Position numbers and translations under genes: made by a program. The notes under the pieces are model-generated. The model was given only the letters and a program-made list of their open reading frames with translations, made no database searches and was not told the DNA's origin. Below, piece by piece: positions 1 through 7,900 of a stretch of DNA of 64,000 nt (position 1 is its first letter; each line of letters begins with the position of its first letter). Source of the DNA: JAEUKH01 sp964447205 (lineage in GTDB: Bacteria; Myxococcota_A; Polyangia; Polyangiales; Ga0077539); NCBI GenBank assembly GCA_964447205.1, contig CAYUSB010000040.1, forward strand, positions 16,180 to 80,179. Reading direction: 5' to 3'.

Positions 1-36
1 CACCGCAATCAAGATCGTGATCAACGAATCGGACAT
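1..36 (-). CDS. N-terminus of a membrane protein, cut by the window edge
   Basis: Twelve codons on the minus strand are visible (MSDSLITILIAV), running off the left edge. The ATG at 36 is preceded by an AAAGGGAGAG ribosome binding site about 5 bases upstream. The hydrophobic run suggests the start of a membrane helix or signal anchor. It lies 130 bp downstream of kptA on the same strand, so it may belong to the same transcription unit. The function cannot be judged from this fragment. Confidence 0.5.
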   Translation of the reverse strand, partial: MSDSLITILIAV

Positions 37-166
37 CGCGACTCTCCCTTTGTGCCTGCCACGGCGTACCTCGCAGCGACGCGGTCTCGCGCGCGCCACC
101 CGTCCAGCGCCCGCGCCGCGGCACCCTATCAGACGACCGCCGCCCTACGGCCCACAATCCGTGGGG

Positions 167-781
167 TTACCCGCCCGGTACGATTCCAAAGAGCCCCCGC
201 AGGACCCCCTCCAGGTCCCGGGCCCGCGCGCTCACCGCCTCCAGGGCCGTGATGCACTCCACCGGCACCCTCCGGGCCAGGAGCACCCCGTTTCCGCTCC
301 GGAACACCCGCAGCCCCCGCCCCCGCAGGGCCCCCGGGTCGACCCCGAGCAGCACGGCCACCCCTGCCCGCTTGCCCACCTTGCTGTCGGTGGCCTCGGC
401 GAGATGGACGTGGGTGCGCTGCCCCGGCAAGAGGCCCTCGCGGGCGATCGACTCCGCCGCCTCGGGGGTGGTCCCGTGCCAGATCAGCTCGGTCCGGAGG
501 TCTTCCGTCCACGACGCCTCCAACGCCTCCAGGGTGACGGGCATGCCCGCCAGCGAGTGGCCCTGACACGCCCGGATGCACCCGTCGTCGAGCTCGAGCC
601 GCGACTTGTTGTTGTCGCGTACGACCCCCTCCAGGGCCTCTGCGGAGATCCCCACCACGCGCAGGACCTCCTCCACCGGGGCCCACCCCGCGGCGTCCAT
701 CGTGAGTCCGGCCTCGCCCGCGCGGTGACGGAGCAGGGCGCTGAGGGCGCGGCTGGCGCGGGTGATGTCTTTGGGATCCAT
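167..781 (-). CDS. kptA: RNA 2'-phosphotransferase KptA/Tpt1 family
   Basis: A 204-residue protein with the whole KptA/Tpt1 signature: an N-terminal winged-helix part with LSALLRHRAGEAGL near residue 14, NNKSRLEL near 57, IRACQGHS near 69, the HGTTPEAA segment, LLPGQRTHVHLA, and the C-terminal SGNGVLLARRVP. The family removes the 2'-phosphate left at an RNA ligation junction, using NAD+ and making ADP-ribose 1"-2" cyclic phosphate. In bacteria the natural substrate is unclear, because they lack the tRNA-splicing pathway that uses Tpt1 in eukaryotes. The length is typical. The ATG at 781 has only a distant GGAGG upstream. Identification is firm; the cellular role is not. Confidence 0.93.
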   Translation of the reverse strand: MDPKDITRASRALSALLRHRAGEAGLTMDAAGWAPVEEVLRVVGISAEALEGVVRDNNKSRLELDDGCIRACQGHSLAGMPVTLEALEASWTEDLRTELIWHGTTPEAAESIAREGLLPGQRTHVHLAEATDSKVGKRAGVAVLLGVDPGALRGRGLRVFRSGNGVLLARRVPVECITALEAVSARARDLEGVLRGLFGIVPGG

Positions 782-864
782 GAGGGGGCAACGACCTCCG
801 CGGGCCTCACCCTACGGCCCCGCGTTCGTACGCGAAAGACCCCATCGGGTGGTAGCTTCGCCCG

Positions 865-2106
865 GTGACCCTCCCGGGCAGCCCCTGCCCCCCCGACTTC
901 GACCTCGTGCTCTTCGGGGCCACCGGCTTCACCGGCCGCCTCGTGGCTGGGTACCTCGCCCGCCGAGCCCCTTCCCTGCGTTGGGCCCTCGCAGGACGCT
1001 CCCCCGCCCGCCTCGCCGCCCTGCGCGACGACCTCGGCCGCATCGACCCGAACGTGCGCGACCTCCCCCTGCTCAGGGTCGACCTCGCCGACCCCGCCGC
1101 CGTCGACGCCGTCGTGGGCCGGACCCGGGTCGTGTGCACCGCCGCCGGACCCTACTCCGCCCTCGGGACGGCTCTCGTGGCCGCTTGCGCCGCCCGCGGG
1201 GTGCACTACTGCGACGTAGCGGGTGAGACCCCGTTTGTCCGGGCCTCCATCGACGCCCACCACACCCGGGCGGCCGCCACCGGGGCTCGCATCGTGCACT
1301 GCTGCGGCTTCGACTCGGTCCCCTCCGACCTCGGGGTTCTCCTCCTCCACCGCTACCTTGCCGCCCGCCACGACCGCCTCCGCGTGGCCCACACCCGGGT
1401 CGTACGCCTCCGGGCCCAGGCCAGCGCCGGGACCGCCGCCACCCTGCTCGACCTCTACGCCCGCTCGGTCGACCCTGCCGACTGCGACCTCCTCGCCGAC
1501 CCCTACGCCCTCGACCCCCGGGACGCCCCAGCTCGACCGCCCCAACGCGACCAGCTCGGGCCACGCCTCGACCCCGACACCGGGCGATGGACGGCCCCGT
1601 TTGTCATGGCCCCTATCAACACCCGGGTCGTGCGCCGCTCCAACGCCCTCGCGGGCTTCGCCTATGGGCGCGATTTCCTCTACGACGAGGCCCTGGAGAC
1701 GGGCCCCGGCCCCGCGGGATTCATGGGGGCCGTGACCGTCAGCGCCGCCCTCGCCAGCCTCTACGCCGCCGCCGTGGTGCCTCCTGCCCGGGCGCTCCTG
1801 TCGCAGCTCCTGCCCTGGCTCGGCGAGGGGCCCGACCCCGCAGCCCGGGGCCGGGGGTTCTTCCGGCTGGAGATTCGTGCGCAGAGCGTAGCCGGGCGGC
1901 GTCTGCGGGCCGTCATCGAAGCCGACGGCGACCCGGGTTACGACGAGACCGCGAAGATGCTCGCCGAGTCGGCCCTCTGCCTCGCCCACGACCCCTTGGC
2001 CTGCCCGGGCGGAGTGCTCACCCCCGCCTTCGCCCTGGGCACCGCGTTGGTCGCACGGCTCCGGGCGACGGGGATGGGGCTACGGGTGGAGGTTCCAGGC
2101 CCTTAA
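865..2106 (+). CDS. Saccharopine dehydrogenase-like NAD(P)-binding oxidoreductase
   Basis: A 413-residue protein starting at GTG. Residues 12-45 form a Rossmann motif (LVLFGATGFTGRLVAGYL) followed by LRWALAGRSPARL, typical of the saccharopine dehydrogenase / trans-acting enoyl reductase superfamily. A second signature, CCGFDSVPSDLG, lies near residue 150 and is characteristic of this YNR-type branch rather than true lysine-pathway saccharopine dehydrogenase. Relatives act on lipids or are unassigned, so the substrate is unknown. Its TAA stop overlaps, by four bases, the stop codon of the convergent ADC-jacalin gene. Confidence 0.85.
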   Translation: MTLPGSPCPPDFDLVLFGATGFTGRLVAGYLARRAPSLRWALAGRSPARLAALRDDLGRIDPNVRDLPLLRVDLADPAAVDAVVGRTRVVCTAAGPYSALGTALVAACAARGVHYCDVAGETPFVRASIDAHHTRAAATGARIVHCCGFDSVPSDLGVLLLHRYLAARHDRLRVAHTRVVRLRAQASAGTAATLLDLYARSVDPADCDLLADPYALDPRDAPARPPQRDQLGPRLDPDTGRWTAPFVMAPINTRVVRRSNALAGFAYGRDFLYDEALETGPGPAGFMGAVTVSAALASLYAAAVVPPARALLSQLLPWLGEGPDPAARGRGFFRLEIRAQSVAGRRLRAVIEADGDPGYDETAKMLAESALCLAHDPLACPGGVLTPAFALGTALVARLRATGMGLRVEVPGP

Positions 2107-5100
2107 CGGCGGGTCGCCACGACCTGGCCGAACCAGGCCCCGAGGGCGGTGAGCGACTCGGTCCCGTCGGCGTGCATGTAGCTCCGGCCCGAGAGGGCGG
2201 CGATCTCCTGGCCTTCGGGCGCCACGATCGCAAACGGGGTCGTCTCCCCCACGACACGCGCGCCCGATCCGAAGGGGCCCACCTCGCGCGTACGCGTCAC
2301 GGCCTGGCCCGAGGAGGCGTCCACGCGCTGGAGGGTCAGGGTCAGCCCGAACAGGTGCCGCGCACCGAAGTGCTCGCCGGACGAGCCCTTCACGCCCACG
2401 AGGCGCTCTCCCCGATGGAGATCGACCGTGTGTCGGGTGCCCTCGTCCCCCCCATGCTTCCGCAGCGGACGCAGGGCGTACTCGGCCTGAACCGCGTGGA
2501 TCACCTCGTCGGCCCACACCGAGAGGTGCCGGATCGACCCCAGGTCCCTGGCCTTCTCCCCGTCGTCGAAGGCGTACGTGCTCGGGGCGGGGGCGGTGTC
2601 GTGGTGCGTGGCAAAGGCCAGGGGCTGCGGGCTCGCCGCGGGGGCCCGCGGGCCGACAAACCACAGAGGCGTCTCGGCCGCCCAGCACTCCGCGTAGGGC
2701 ATCATGGCTTCGCGCGCGGCGCCCTCCAGGGTGTCGCGCCGGACGCAGCGGTCGGGCTTCTGGGCCGCGAGGGCCAGCTCGTGCACCAGCAGGGCGCGGC
2801 AGCGGTCGAAGGCCGCCTTCTCCGCCTCGATCTCCATCGCCCGCAGCCTGCGCTGCACCCGCATGGGGAGGGCCAACAGGAGGCCGAGCATCGTCTCCAC
2901 CCGGCGCTCCCGGGGATCGAGGATGCCCTCTCGATCGCCGGGGGCCGTGGCCCCGATCCGGCGTCGGGCCTCTTCCAGCAGCCGCTCCCTCCGCCGGGCC
3001 ACCTCCGGGTGCCCCGCCTCCGCATGGGTCTCCCTGCGCAGGTCATGCAGGACCCGCATCGCGCGCCGATAGAGCCGGTCGTCGCCCGCGACGAAGACGA
3101 CCTCCCGCACGAGGTCGGCGTCGGCGTGGTTGAGTTCGGGACCCGGGCCGTCGACCTCGGGGCGCGGGCTCGCCCCATCACCGAGCGGGTCCCGAACATC
3201 CACGGTCGGCCGTTGGGCCTGGGACAACCTCGTCAACGAGGCCGTTACCCGCTTCAGGCCTGCGAAGAGCTCGTTGCGACGACGACGATGGGAAGCGAGG
3301 GTCGCCCCGCCCTCGTAGCTGCCCGCGAGGTTGCACCGAACCACCCGATGAAGCAGGAGGTTTCGTTGGGTCCTGGCCACCTCCTCGGGCAGGTCGTCGC
3401 GGGTGGACTGGTCGAGCTCCTGCTCGATCCGCTCGCGCTCCTTCAGCCAACGCGGCTGCCCGTGGTGCTCCCACTCGCGGCTGAGCATGGCCCCGAGGAT
3501 CGTCTGCGGATCGATGGCCTCGACCGCCGCCATGGCCTCCTCCCGGGTGAGCTTCTTCACCGCCACGACCCCGTCGCCCTCGAGGCCGGGCCCGTACGCC
3601 CCGACGGGCACCCCGACCGGGATGTCCCCCTGCACCTGGGCCCGAATCCCCTGCGGAAACACCCGGTCGCTGAGGCCCGCCTCGACGCGGGGCGCCTCGC
3701 GGAAGAAGTGTGGGTACCTCAGGGCCTCGGTGTCCGGGTCCTTCTCCCAGGCCTCGCTGCCGGCGCGTCGACGCAGGGTCAGCCCGAGCGGCTGCTTCAT
3801 CGACACGCGCACCCAGAAGGGCCGGACGGGCTCGAGGTAGTAGGCCTGGGCCGCCCCGTCGAGGCACACGCGTTTGGCCACCAGCCCCAGGGTCTTCACG
3901 ATGGGCTGGGTCGGGTACTCGTGGATGCACGCGTAGAGGGGGCCCTCGATCTCGCGCAGGTCGCGGACGTGCTCGACCTGCCACCGGTGCAGGATCAGCG
4001 ACTGGTAGCAGGCCGCAGCGGGCTCGCCGGCCTCGCGAAACTGCTTGAGCGTGAGGAAATTGATCGGCAGGCCGTGGCCGACGATCTCCAGCGTCAGGTC
4101 GAGGGCCGCGTCGTACTCCTTCGGGTGCACGGCCTGGATCTTCGAGGCCCTGACAAACTCTGTCCGGAGGGCGTTTCCCCAGGTGTCGGCCACCTGCCTC
4201 CAAGCGGCCTCGTCGTCGAGCCCGGGGATGGCCCCCTCGCTGACCTCCAGCACCACCCGAGGCTCGGCCCCCTGCCCCTCGCCGAGGACAGGGAGCACGG
4301 GGGTCGTGAGGCGCACGAGGGGGTCGGTGGTGGCATCGCCGGGCCCCGAGTCGGCGAGCCAGGTGCCGGGGGGGCTCTCGATCACGGCCTTCATCATGGG
4401 GATCCCGGTCACCTCGGTGCTGGTGATCGTGGCCATCGTGGAGTTGGCGTACGCGAAGGCGGGCACGAGGGCGACCCCGCGCAGGGTGCGCTCCGTGGTC
4501 GCAGGGTCGACGTCGTACCACTTGACGGCCACGAGGATCTTGACGTCGTAGTCGGCCCATCCCCCCACGTTGTTGGTCTCGGACGCGACCCCGTTGTGGT
4601 TGCCGAGGACGAGGTAGACGTACCGCCCCCAGGGCTCGAAGCACATCCCCTCGGACGCGAGGGGCTCGTTGAGGTACCCCTGGAGAAAGGCCTCGAGCCT
4701 CGTCGGGTCGGCCAGGAGGGGCAGGACCCGGAAGGTGGAGTCGGGAAAGGTCAGGGCCCCGCCGATCCCCTGCGACGCCCCGGCGGTGGTGGTGTTGTAG
4801 GGGTTGACGGTCGGCCCCGGGGGCCGGGCCGGGACGTCCTTGGCGTAGCGCTTCGCCCCGTCGCCCGCCCCGACCTTCCAGCCGTCGGTGACCTTGGTGC
4901 GCCAGGCGAGGGTCTCGCCCTTGTGGTACCGCATGTCCAGGTCGAGCCAGTAGGGGAGCACGGGCTTGAGGCTCGCCACCGTGGCCCCAGGGCCCTCCCA
5001 CTCGGCCTCGACCTCGAGCCCGAGTGTGTCGATGATGGGGGTGGCCTCGTACCGATGCAGGAGCACCCGGAAGCCCCCGCTGGAGTCTCCGAGCAGGACC

Positions 5101-6026
5101 GACCCGTCGCCCAGGAGGCCGCCGTGTTTGTAGGCCTTCATCTCCATGCGGGCGTTGGTGAGGGCCTGGTAGCAGACCGCGCTGGGGTTGTCGGCGCTGC
5201 GAAACTGCTTGAGGTTGATGGTGTTGAAGGCGAGGTCGGGGCCGAAGGGGTTGGCGTCGCGGCCGATCTGCCGGGCCATGGCCGCGTACGCGGAGGGGCC
5301 CACGTAGGGCTGACGTTCGGTGAGGCCCATGGCCCCGAAGAGGCCGAGGGAGTCGCGCAGGAGGTCGGCCGAGCTGCGGACGGCGTTGGGGATGGCCACC
5401 CAGGGCATGGCCGGGCCCCCGAGGTCGGGCGGGACCTGGAAGGGCGACGGCCCGAGACCCTGGGTCACCTCCAGGAAGACCCGCTGCTCCTGGCGATAGC
5501 CCTCGTAGGCCTTGGGGAAGACCATGGTCGAGGCCGTGGCGAGGCGGGTGCGGGCCCGGGGGCTCTCCATCCAGGCGCTCAGCTCGGGGTCGAGGGTGGC
5601 GAGCGATTTGGGCCACCCGTAGACGTTGCGCCCGGTGGCCATGGAGAGCTCGTTGTCGACGTAGATGAAGGGCGACACGAAGGCCCAGCCCTGAAAGACG
5701 TACCTCCCGGCCTCCAGGCGGTACCACTCCAGGGGCACGCAGAAGAGGATCTCGCGTTGGGCGATCCAGCCCATGTTGGCCGCGTCCACGGCCATCTTGC
5801 CGTAGTTGATCAGGGCCAGGAACGCGTACGGCAGGGGCACCCGGAAGCGGGCCACCTGCGGAGGCACGAGGTTGAGGTAGTCGTCGACGAAGCGCTGGAG
5901 CTGGTGGAGCCGGGCCCGAAGGGGGAAGACCCGCAGGGTGACCCCGTCGAAGTCGAAGGGGGGCTCGAGCTGCATCGCGGCGCCCATGGGGCCGGCGGTC
6001 ACAAATCGGGGATGGCCGTTCTTCAT
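2103..6026 (-). CDS. Tandem acetoacetate decarboxylase-like protein with C-terminal jacalin-like lectin domain
   Basis: A giant protein of 1307 residues. Two acetoacetate decarboxylase (ADC)-type modules repeat with a period near 387 residues: LKQFRSADNPSAVCYQAL near 273 recurs as LKQFREAGEPAAACYQSL near 660. The first module keeps the family box GRNVYGWPK with a lysine at 140 where ADC has its Schiff-base region. The second has TGIPMMK near 540, so its chemistry may differ. A helical Arg/Glu-rich segment follows (about 860-1090), then a jacalin-like beta-prism domain (about 1155-1300: YAFDDG, IRHLSVW, FGLTLTL, LTALGAWFG). I chose the ATG at 6026 because a longer start would overlap the upstream prenyl synthase. 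It is the last gene of the isoprenoid-like operon. The fusion is unusual and the substrate unknown. Confidence 0.8.
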   Translation of the reverse strand: MKNGHPRFVTAGPMGAAMQLEPPFDFDGVTLRVFPLRARLHQLQRFVDDYLNLVPPQVARFRVPLPYAFLALINYGKMAVDAANMGWIAQREILFCVPLEWYRLEAGRYVFQGWAFVSPFIYVDNELSMATGRNVYGWPKSLATLDPELSAWMESPRARTRLATASTMVFPKAYEGYRQEQRVFLEVTQGLGPSPFQVPPDLGGPAMPWVAIPNAVRSSADLLRDSLGLFGAMGLTERQPYVGPSAYAAMARQIGRDANPFGPDLAFNTINLKQFRSADNPSAVCYQALTNARMEMKAYKHGGLLGDGSVLLGDSSGGFRVLLHRYEATPIIDTLGLEVEAEWEGPGATVASLKPVLPYWLDLDMRYHKGETLAWRTKVTDGWKVGAGDGAKRYAKDVPARPPGPTVNPYNTTTAGASQGIGGALTFPDSTFRVLPLLADPTRLEAFLQGYLNEPLASEGMCFEPWGRYVYLVLGNHNGVASETNNVGGWADYDVKILVAVKWYDVDPATTERTLRGVALVPAFAYANSTMATITSTEVTGIPMMKAVIESPPGTWLADSGPGDATTDPLVRLTTPVLPVLGEGQGAEPRVVLEVSEGAIPGLDDEAAWRQVADTWGNALRTEFVRASKIQAVHPKEYDAALDLTLEIVGHGLPINFLTLKQFREAGEPAAACYQSLILHRWQVEHVRDLREIEGPLYACIHEYPTQPIVKTLGLVAKRVCLDGAAQAYYLEPVRPFWVRVSMKQPLGLTLRRRAGSEAWEKDPDTEALRYPHFFREAPRVEAGLSDRVFPQGIRAQVQGDIPVGVPVGAYGPGLEGDGVVAVKKLTREEAMAAVEAIDPQTILGAMLSREWEHHGQPRWLKERERIEQELDQSTRDDLPEEVARTQRNLLLHRVVRCNLAGSYEGGATLASHRRRRNELFAGLKRVTASLTRLSQAQRPTVDVRDPLGDGASPRPEVDGPGPELNHADADLVREVVFVAGDDRLYRRAMRVLHDLRRETHAEAGHPEVARRRERLLEEARRRIGATAPGDREGILDPRERRVETMLGLLLALPMRVQRRLRAMEIEAEKAAFDRCRALLVHELALAAQKPDRCVRRDTLEGAAREAMMPYAECWAAETPLWFVGPRAPAASPQPLAFATHHDTAPAPSTYAFDDGEKARDLGSIRHLSVWADEVIHAVQAEYALRPLRKHGGDEGTRHTVDLHRGERLVGVKGSSGEHFGARHLFGLTLTLQRVDASSGQAVTRTREVGPFGSGARVVGETTPFAIVAPEGQEIAALSGRSYMHADGTESLTALGAWFGQVVATRR

Positions 6027-6084
6027 GGGGAGCACTCCGCGGGGCGAGGACGGGCCGACGTCGCGACGGCCGGGGGGGACGGAC

Positions 6085-7113
6085 TCAGGTGCGTTCGATG
6101 ACCCAGGCGGGGAGCTCGCCGATGAAGCGCTTGTCGCGCGAGTCGGGGACCCCGTCGAAGACCTCAGCAAACTCGTGCAGGGCCGCTCCCGCGAGGCCGT
6201 GGGCGACCTCTCGGGCGTACTCGATGCAGCCGTAGCGGTCCATCAGGGCCCGGGTGTACGCCACCTCGTCGGGGGGGCGGGCGGCCCGCGGGGCCCCGAG
6301 CATCCGCACGACGCGGGCCCGCTCGTCGGCGGTGGCCTCCTCGAGGAGCCGGATGAGCATCAACGTACGTTTGCCCTCGTGGATGTCGCCTCCGAGCTCC
6401 TTGCCGTAGTCGTTGGCGTCGCCGACCAGGTTGAGGAGGTCGTCCTGGATCTGGAAGGCTGCCCCGAGGAAGAACCCGAAGCGTACGAAGGGCTCGAGGT
6501 CGACCCCGTCGTGGGTGCCGAGGAGGGCCCCGACCCGACACGGGTGGATCATCCCGAGCCAGCAGGTCTTCTTCAGCACCATCTCCAGATAGTCGCCTTC
6601 GGTGACGTGGCCGACGTTGTCGCGGCGCCAGCCGAGCTCCATGGCCTGGCCCTCGGCCGACTGGACGGCCATCCGCTCGGTCTCCTCGATGATCCGCAGG
6701 GACAGGCGCATCCCGAGGGCGTGGCGGTTGTCGACGAGGGGCCGAAAGCTCAGGAGGGCCAGGGTGTCGCCCGCGTTGAGGGCCACGGGGACGCCCTCCT
6801 GGACGTGCAGGGTGGGTCGGCCCCGGCGCTGCTCGCTCTCGTCCTGGATGTCGTCATGGATGAGCAGGGCGTTGTGCAGCATCTCGATGGAGGCCGCGGT
6901 GCAGAGGGCGTCGTCGAGGCTGCCCCCGAAGGCCCGGGCCGTGGCGATGCAAAGGCTCGGGCGAAACCCGCGCCCGCCGCGACGGGGATAGTCGGCCACG
7001 GGGGCGTACAGGTGCCGCAGGGGCTCTCGGGCGGGCAGGTACCGAAACAGGGCGGCCCGGGCCGCGTCGCCGTACTCGCGCAGAAGCTCCGGGACGAGGG
7101 CAGAGCGGTGCAT
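6085..7113 (-). CDS. Polyprenyl diphosphate synthase (GGPP-synthase-like)
   Basis: A 342-residue trans-isoprenyl diphosphate synthase. The first aspartate-rich motif is LLIHDDIQDESEQRRGRPT near residue 87. The second is FQIQDDLLNLVGD near 225, in DDxxN form, as in some GGPP synthases. GKELGGDIHEGKRTLM follows, with the conserved GDIxEGKxT lysine. The enzyme condenses IPP with allylic diphosphates; chain length cannot be read reliably. It sits between an unknown gene and the ADC-jacalin gene on the same strand, with short gaps. No phytoene or squalene synthase is in the window, so its product may feed a pathway completed elsewhere or a new one. Confidence 0.9.
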   Translation of the reverse strand: MHRSALVPELLREYGDAARAALFRYLPAREPLRHLYAPVADYPRRGGRGFRPSLCIATARAFGGSLDDALCTAASIEMLHNALLIHDDIQDESEQRRGRPTLHVQEGVPVALNAGDTLALLSFRPLVDNRHALGMRLSLRIIEETERMAVQSAEGQAMELGWRRDNVGHVTEGDYLEMVLKKTCWLGMIHPCRVGALLGTHDGVDLEPFVRFGFFLGAAFQIQDDLLNLVGDANDYGKELGGDIHEGKRTLMLIRLLEEATADERARVVRMLGAPRAARPPDEVAYTRALMDRYGCIEYAREVAHGLAGAALHEFAEVFDGVPDSRDKRFIGELPAWVIERT

Positions 7114-7135
7114 GGCCAGGGGCCCCCTCCGGGGC

Positions 7136-7900
7136 CTACGCCCCGAGCTCGATCGAGAGGTGACCGCGGGGGGTCTTGGTGGCCGGGTCGAACACCGTGC
7201 CCACGTACACGCCCGGAGAGGCCTCGCCCCGCAGGGTCACCGAGAGCTTCGGGACCCCGCGGTCGTCGACCGTCAGGCTGATGGCGGCGTCGAGGGGGGT
7301 CTCGTCTTCGTCGTCGCGGCGCAGCTTGCGGACCCCGAGGGAGAGCCCAGGGGGGCAGTCGAGGTGGAGGCGCACCCGGGCACCCTGGGTGGCCACGAGG
7401 TCGACCTCGAAGGACCGGGACGACCCAGGCCCTGGGGCCTCGGGGCGGGGCCCGGGGACCTCGGGGTCGGCGACCTCGCGCCAGGCCCGGTCGTCGGGGT
7501 CGACGTGCGGGGCGGGGCCCCGGGTGCGCTCTCCAACGGCGCTCGCGAGGGGCGTGACGAGGTCCAGCCACATGAACATCATGTCGGTCCAGGCGCGGGT
7601 GAGCCTGCGGGGGAGGTCTTGCGGGTCGAGGGGGGTGGCGGGTCTCATGGGTGCTTCGGCTCCCTGGGTGCGCGCGTGCTCGCGGCCCCGGCGCAGGTGG
7701 TCTTCGAGGATGCGGTAGGCCCCGTCGACGGCCCGCTCGACCGACCCCTCGCGCCTCCGCGGCATGTCGTCGTCCACCGACTCGGCCGGGCGGAACATGG
7801 TCCCCGCCCCGCGGGTCGGGTGCTCCCGGGCGGGGATCGGACGGCGGAGCCGGTCGCGGGTCGAGGCCGGGGAGCGCGGGGTCTCGTCGGGGGGATTCAT
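7136..7900 (-). CDS. Unknown protein, helical N-half and beta-rich C-half
   Basis: A 254-residue protein I do not recognise. The first 50 residues are Arg/Pro-rich and probably disordered. Residues about 50-130 are helical, with a motif resembling MMFMWLDLVTPLAS. Residues about 165-254 are beta-rich with a terminal strand pattern (GVYVGTVFDPATKTPRGHLSIEL) that looks like an Ig-like sandwich. There is no signal peptide or membrane segment. It lies between the FAD oxidoreductase (overlapping it by 4 bases: its ATG at 7900 overlaps the upstream stop) and the prenyl synthase. It is therefore probably translated with them and may serve the same pathway, perhaps as a binding or scaffolding protein. 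That role is inferred from position only. Confidence 0.75.
   Translation of the reverse strand: MNPPDETPRSPASTRDRLRRPIPAREHPTRGAGTMFRPAESVDDDMPRRREGSVERAVDGAYRILEDHLRRGREHARTQGAEAPMRPATPLDPQDLPRRLTRAWTDMMFMWLDLVTPLASAVGERTRGPAPHVDPDDRAWREVADPEVPGPRPEAPGPGSSRSFEVDLVATQGARVRLHLDCPPGLSLGVRKLRRDDEDETPLDAAISLTVDDRGVPKLSVTLRGEASPGVYVGTVFDPATKTPRGHLSIELGA

Noticed and set aside
1587..6101. A 1504-residue plus-strand open frame opposite the ADC-jacalin gene
   Set aside because: It is a shadow made by few stop codons in very GC-rich DNA. Its translation is Arg/Gly/His/Pro-rich with no domain, and the minus strand carries clear ADC and jacalin motifs.
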